A program made the position numbers and the translations under genes. From Phycisphaerales bacterium (GTDB lineage: Bacteria; Planctomycetota; Phycisphaerae; UBA1845): DNA of 8,933 nucleotides. The stretch is from assembly GCA_030612785.1 (NCBI GenBank), contig JAUWNF010000111.1, positions 1 to 8,933 on the forward strand. The letters are read 5' to 3'. Numbering within the stretch: position 1 is the first letter of the stretch; each line of letters opens with the position of its first letter. Below are positions 6,352 to 8,933 of this stretch, in pieces. The notes under the pieces were generated by a model that saw only the letters and a program-made list of their open reading frames with translations, had not been told where the DNA came from and made no database searches.

Positions 6352-8394
6352 ATGAACCCGTTGCGCGTTCTTGTTGTGCTGAGCATCGCCGTGGCGCTTG
6401 GCGGTCTGCTTCTGTTCGCAAGCTGTAGCTCATCGGGCGGCGGGGGCACTCGTCCGCCCAATGGCGGCGATGACGAAGGTACCGACGGCGGCGGGTTCCC
6501 CATCACCGGCGAGAGCTTCACGCTGGACCTGGGCGGGGGCGCCGTGTTTGACCTGACGGCCGGCGGCGAGGCCGTGCGCAACGCATTCGCCGTACAGCTT
6601 TTCACCGAGACCCCGACCGATTCCCCGTCGAACTGCACTTTGGCCCTCGACACGCAGGACGTGCAAATGTCCGGCGCGGAGACAGCCCAGACGCAGTCGA
6701 TCACCGTGGCTGCCTATATCGGCGACGCTAATTCGACGAACCCCTGCGACGATGGCGAGAACATCGGATCGTTCACCGTGTCCTACGACGGGGCCACCGT
6801 TTCGCTCGGCACAGGTGAGCTGTCGCTGTCGGGCACGGCGTTGTCGTACGTCAGCTCCGGCTCGTTCACAATCTGCTTGAGCGCGTCTGCCGACGCGGAC
6901 GCAATCATGGAAATCGTGAGCATGACGGTTCGCTTCGCGGCGCCCACCGAGCCGGGACCGGAGGACGGAGAGCCCGACCAGGCCGTCGTGGATGAGATCC
7001 GCGCAAACCGCGAGGCCCTGGAGGGCTACGATAGCGAATTGCAGGCTCTGCTGCTCACCACTGACGAAGAGACGGCCAAACAGCAGATGGTCCTCAAGAT
7101 CAGCGCCGACCCGGCGGTGGAGTGGGCCGAGTCGGGGCCTCAGGGCATCTCAATTCAGTACCAGAACGGCCTGCGGGCGGCGATCGTGCTCGATACCGAA
7201 GACCTCAATCCCGCCGTAGACGAGGGGAATGGCGAACTGGAAGGTAAGTTGATCTTTGGCGGTGGATCAGGCGGGCGAGGCGGCAGCGGTTTCCGGGAAT
7301 CCGACGTCAGCACGGTCCCGGCGTCGAAGAAAACGCTCTTGCTGAACCCGCACAATTGGGAGCGAAAGACCTATGCCGACTCGCTCATCGCGACCGCCAA
7401 CACCGTGTTTGCCCGCTGCGGGTTCCAGAATTTCGAGACGTATTTCAATGAGGCGGCCACCGTCGGGCAATTCAAGTCGCTGGAAGGGTACGGGATCATT
7501 CACATTTATTCCCACGGGTATGCCTGGCCGAATCGGGACAACCCCACCGAGATCTACGTGATGACCGGCCATGTCACGGACCCATTGACCACCGCACTGT
7601 TCTGGGCTGAGGAGTATACGGAGGACGAGGACTTCCTTTGTTCTTGGACAGAGTTTCCCAAGAAGGGTGAGCGGAACGAGGTGTACTGGCTGAGCCCGGC
7701 GCTCATCGCGGACTACAACGATCTGACCGAGGACGGCAGTCTGGTCTACCTGGGGTTCTGCCATAGCTGGCGGGGCTCGTGGCAGAAGGAGATGGGCATC
7801 GAAGGGGCGGGGGCGGCGGCCTGCCTGGGGTGGGATTGGTCCGTGTGGACCGACAAGAACGTGGCCCTGGCCAAGTCGCTGTACAACCTTCTCGGTGACA
7901 AGACGTATTGGTCGCCGGTATCGCTGGAGTTCTGGTACGACAACACGGACGCTGACTATGAGAAGCTCGACACGAACGGGACCGCGGATGTCATGGACGA
8001 TTTCTTCCGCACGGTCACTTTGCGACGAGGAGGTTCAGGGTACCTGACCCTCTGGGAGGAGGAAGAAGAAGAGGAAACACCGTGCTCGGTTTACGATCTC
8101 GGGGACCGATGGCTTTTCAAGTACGACTACGAATGCGATGGCGAGATGGACAGTGAGAATTTGTGGCACCTCCGCGAGGACGGCACGGTCTCGCATCACT
8201 GGCTCGGGGTGATCGAGGGGAACACCTGGGAACGCGAGGGGAACACGATCATCATTTGGGACACCGTCGGCGACACTCACAGGGAAGGCACGCTGTCCAA
8301 CGATTGCACACGGATCGAAGACGGCAGATGGTACTACAACGCTGACCGCTCGCTGGATGAGACCAGCGGCTGCTGGACGGCGGAGAAAGGGTAA
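6352..8394 (+). CDS. gene C: surface lipoprotein with caspase/CHAT-like (clan CD) cysteine peptidase domain, 680 aa
   Basis: Signal peptide ends LFASC-SSSGGGG (Cys25), then a Gly/Pro/Asp tether and the array's shared domain (~36-200; Cys132, Cys175). Residues ~210-310 look like a prodomain: a helical stretch, then ISIQYQNGLRAAIVL. Residues ~325-515 follow a caspase-fold order: strand KTLLLNP, helix, then GYGIIHIYSHGYAW with candidate catalytic His388, then DGSLVYLGFCHSWRG with candidate Cys470. Next comes GAGAAACLGWDWSVWTDKNVA (484 on), matching the AGA..V...W.V.D strand-helix after the Cys in CHAT proteins. The His-to-Cys gap of 82 residues exceeds the usual spacing, implying an acidic insert. 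Seven Glu (569-575) lead to a C-terminal beta-rich domain (578-680) that looks lipocalin-like. Inferred role: an envelope-anchored peptidase, perhaps processing its array partners. The family call rests on motifs read by eye; a pseudo-enzyme is possible. Confidence 0.83.
   Translation: MNPLRVLVVLSIAVALGGLLLFASCSSSGGGGTRPPNGGDDEGTDGGGFPITGESFTLDLGGGAVFDLTAGGEAVRNAFAVQLFTETPTDSPSNCTLALDTQDVQMSGAETAQTQSITVAAYIGDANSTNPCDDGENIGSFTVSYDGATVSLGTGELSLSGTALSYVSSGSFTICLSASADADAIMEIVSMTVRFAAPTEPGPEDGEPDQAVVDEIRANREALEGYDSELQALLLTTDEETAKQQMVLKISADPAVEWAESGPQGISIQYQNGLRAAIVLDTEDLNPAVDEGNGELEGKLIFGGGSGGRGGSGFRESDVSTVPASKKTLLLNPHNWERKTYADSLIATANTVFARCGFQNFETYFNEAATVGQFKSLEGYGIIHIYSHGYAWPNRDNPTEIYVMTGHVTDPLTTALFWAEEYTEDEDFLCSWTEFPKKGERNEVYWLSPALIADYNDLTEDGSLVYLGFCHSWRGSWQKEMGIEGAGAAACLGWDWSVWTDKNVALAKSLYNLLGDKTYWSPVSLEFWYDNTDADYEKLDTNGTADVMDDFFRTVTLRRGGSGYLTLWEEEEEEETPCSVYDLGDRWLFKYDYECDGEMDSENLWHLREDGTVSHHWLGVIEGNTWEREGNTIIIWDTVGDTHREGTLSNDCTRIEDGRWYYNADRSLDETSGCWTAEKG
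6487..6626 (+). repeat. 140-bp block duplicated from/with gene B (copy at 3894-4033)
   Basis: Partner of the block in gene B; four mismatches in 140 positions, two of them changing residues (Met/Leu and Ser/Asn). Confidence 0.85.
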
Positions 8395-8509
8395 GCCGCC
8401 AGGTCCGCGTCGCCGTCCTCCTCGAATGCGGGACGAGTAACACGTACGGGGCCGATTGGGAAATCGCAGAGACCTACTGGACCGGAGAGAGACGATACTG
8501 ATGAACCTC

Positions 8510-8524
8510 CCCGGCGAGGCCGGG
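8510..8524 (+). terminator. GC-rich 6-bp hairpin downstream of gene C
   Basis: CCCGGC (8510-8515) pairs with GCCGGG (8519-8524) around GAG. No T-run follows, so by itself it is a weak terminator candidate; it lies 115 bp after the gene C stop. Confidence 0.3.
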
Positions 8525-8561
8525 AATACCGTGGGTTCGTCGTGCGGGGAAGAACATGCGT

Positions 8562-8591
8562 GTGGGTTGTTCAACCCACCCTACGGTTTTT
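8562..8591 (-). repeat. single GTAG-type REP palindrome, with T-run on the + strand (possible terminator of the array)
   Basis: GTGGGTTG (8562-8569) and CAACCCAC (8572-8579) form an 8-bp stem, with the inner pair probably open. Read on the minus strand the unit starts GTAGGGTGGGTT, i.e. GTAG at 8584-8581 followed by the hairpin, the usual REP layout. On the + strand TTTTT (8587-8591) follows 7 nt after the stem, so it could also end transcripts from gene C, although the gap to the T-run is longer than ideal. Its sequence differs from that of the REPIN at 1237-1320, so two REP families are present. Confidence 0.6.
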
Positions 8592-8933
8592 CCCAGCGGT
8601 GTACCGGCCGCCACAGCATACGCTTGCCCTTGATGACTTGCTTACCCCATGTTTGTCAGTTTCGATCGTAAGTCCTTGTAGAATAAGAGCCCGGTTTTGC
8701 GTTTGTCACTACCTGGGGCCCTCCTGGGCCTTGGAAGGCCCGTTTCCGGAAGCTGGCGGGGCCAAGTTGGCGATGCCCAGAGCGCGGTACGCCACGCCGG
8801 GCGTCGCGGCTACCGCCTGATACCAGCCGAGTCGTCCGGCCGTTCAAGTCCAGCTCCGCCAAGCCAACAGACCGCATGGGGGTCTTCGTGGAAGCGGAAT
8901 TGCCCTCGACCTGGAATTTCATACCTGTAGTAA

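Larger units (their letters stand above)
8395..8933. other. 539-bp region after gene C without a convincing gene
   Basis: Short frames on both strands lack good ribosome binding sites or recognisable products. It contains a GC hairpin (8510-8524), a REP with T-run (8562-8591) and a palindrome GGGCCTT/AAGGCCC at 8726-8741. Two stretches have protein-like composition but no start: 8361-8501 on + (ending in a Tyr/Trp/Glu-rich stretch) and 8709-8933 on minus, where a WYQAVAATPGVAYRALG stretch lies in a different frame from the one open at the window edge. The latter could be a decayed end of a gene lying beyond the window. Confidence 0.5.

Noticed and set aside
4845..6704. 619-codon open frame on the minus strand across genes B and C
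   Set aside because: It is an antisense shadow of two well-supported genes: high GC leaves complementary frames open, it crosses the B/C boundary, and its Arg/Val/Ala-rich product has no recognisable domain.
8361..8501. Frameshifted extension of gene C ending in a Tyr/Trp/Glu-rich stretch
   Set aside because: Gene C already ends in a natural-looking GCWTAEKG strand and the extension frame has no start and a stop just upstream; chance composition is the simpler explanation.
8501..8671. Small + strand gene starting at ATG 8501 after a GGAGAGAGA stretch
   Set aside because: The frame runs straight through the GC hairpin and the REP palindrome, and the product shows no protein-like pattern.
8653..8684. 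Promoter-like TTGTCA ... TAGAAT
   Set aside because: The spacer is 20 bp, longer than functional sigma-70 promoters usually allow, and no convincing gene follows.

Overview
The window is GC-rich and every convincing gene lies on the + strand. The encoded proteins are nearly all exported: lipoprotein signal peptides, Gly/Ser tethers, FG-GAP and thrombospondin type 3 calcium-binding repeats, a laminin-B-like domain, disulphide-rich repeats and a C-terminal Cys-Gly/membrane/Arg sorting tail. That mix, with few operon-packed metabolic genes and GTAG-type REP palindromes between genes, suggests an environmental Planctomycetota bacterium. Myxococcota or a related phylum cannot be excluded. The taxon is an inference from style; there is no marker gene here.

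Layout. Bases 3-476 hold the 3' end of an FG-GAP (integrin-alpha-like beta-propeller) protein. Only 20 bp later comes a 227-residue putative lipoprotein of unknown function (497-1180). Bases 1181-1551 are non-coding: a stem-loop just after the stop codon, a REPIN-like pair of inverted GTAG REPs whose loop holds a 19-bp tandem duplication, and a strong leader hairpin before the next gene. Then follow three large paralogous lipoprotein genes, 1552-3657 (701 aa, gene A), 3747-6188 (813 aa, gene B) and 6352-8394 (680 aa, gene C), each with a clear ribosome binding site. The last 540 bp contain hairpins, a single REP and no convincing gene.

The main discovery is the three-gene array. All three proteins share an N-terminal plan: SPII signal peptide, then a beta-rich domain of about 165 residues with two conserved cysteines exactly 43 residues apart (133/176, 132/175, 132/175). 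After that domain they diverge completely. A carries several Cys-containing beta-type segments and ends in a Cys-Gly C-terminal sorting-like tail. B carries a TSP3 repeat, two copies of an alternating pair of six-Cys repeats, and a laminin-B-like domain. C carries a caspase/CHAT-like (clan CD) cysteine peptidase core with a His388/Cys470 candidate dyad, then a small beta-barrel-like domain. A 140-bp stretch is 97% identical between B and C, pointing to recent duplication or gene conversion of the shared N-terminus.

Inference: this is a modular cell-surface display locus. A common anchor/assembly domain presents different C-terminal modules: adhesion-like, disulphide-rich and proteolytic. The two upstream genes also encode export-type proteins and may belong to the same surface-related region, but nothing shows that they work with the array.
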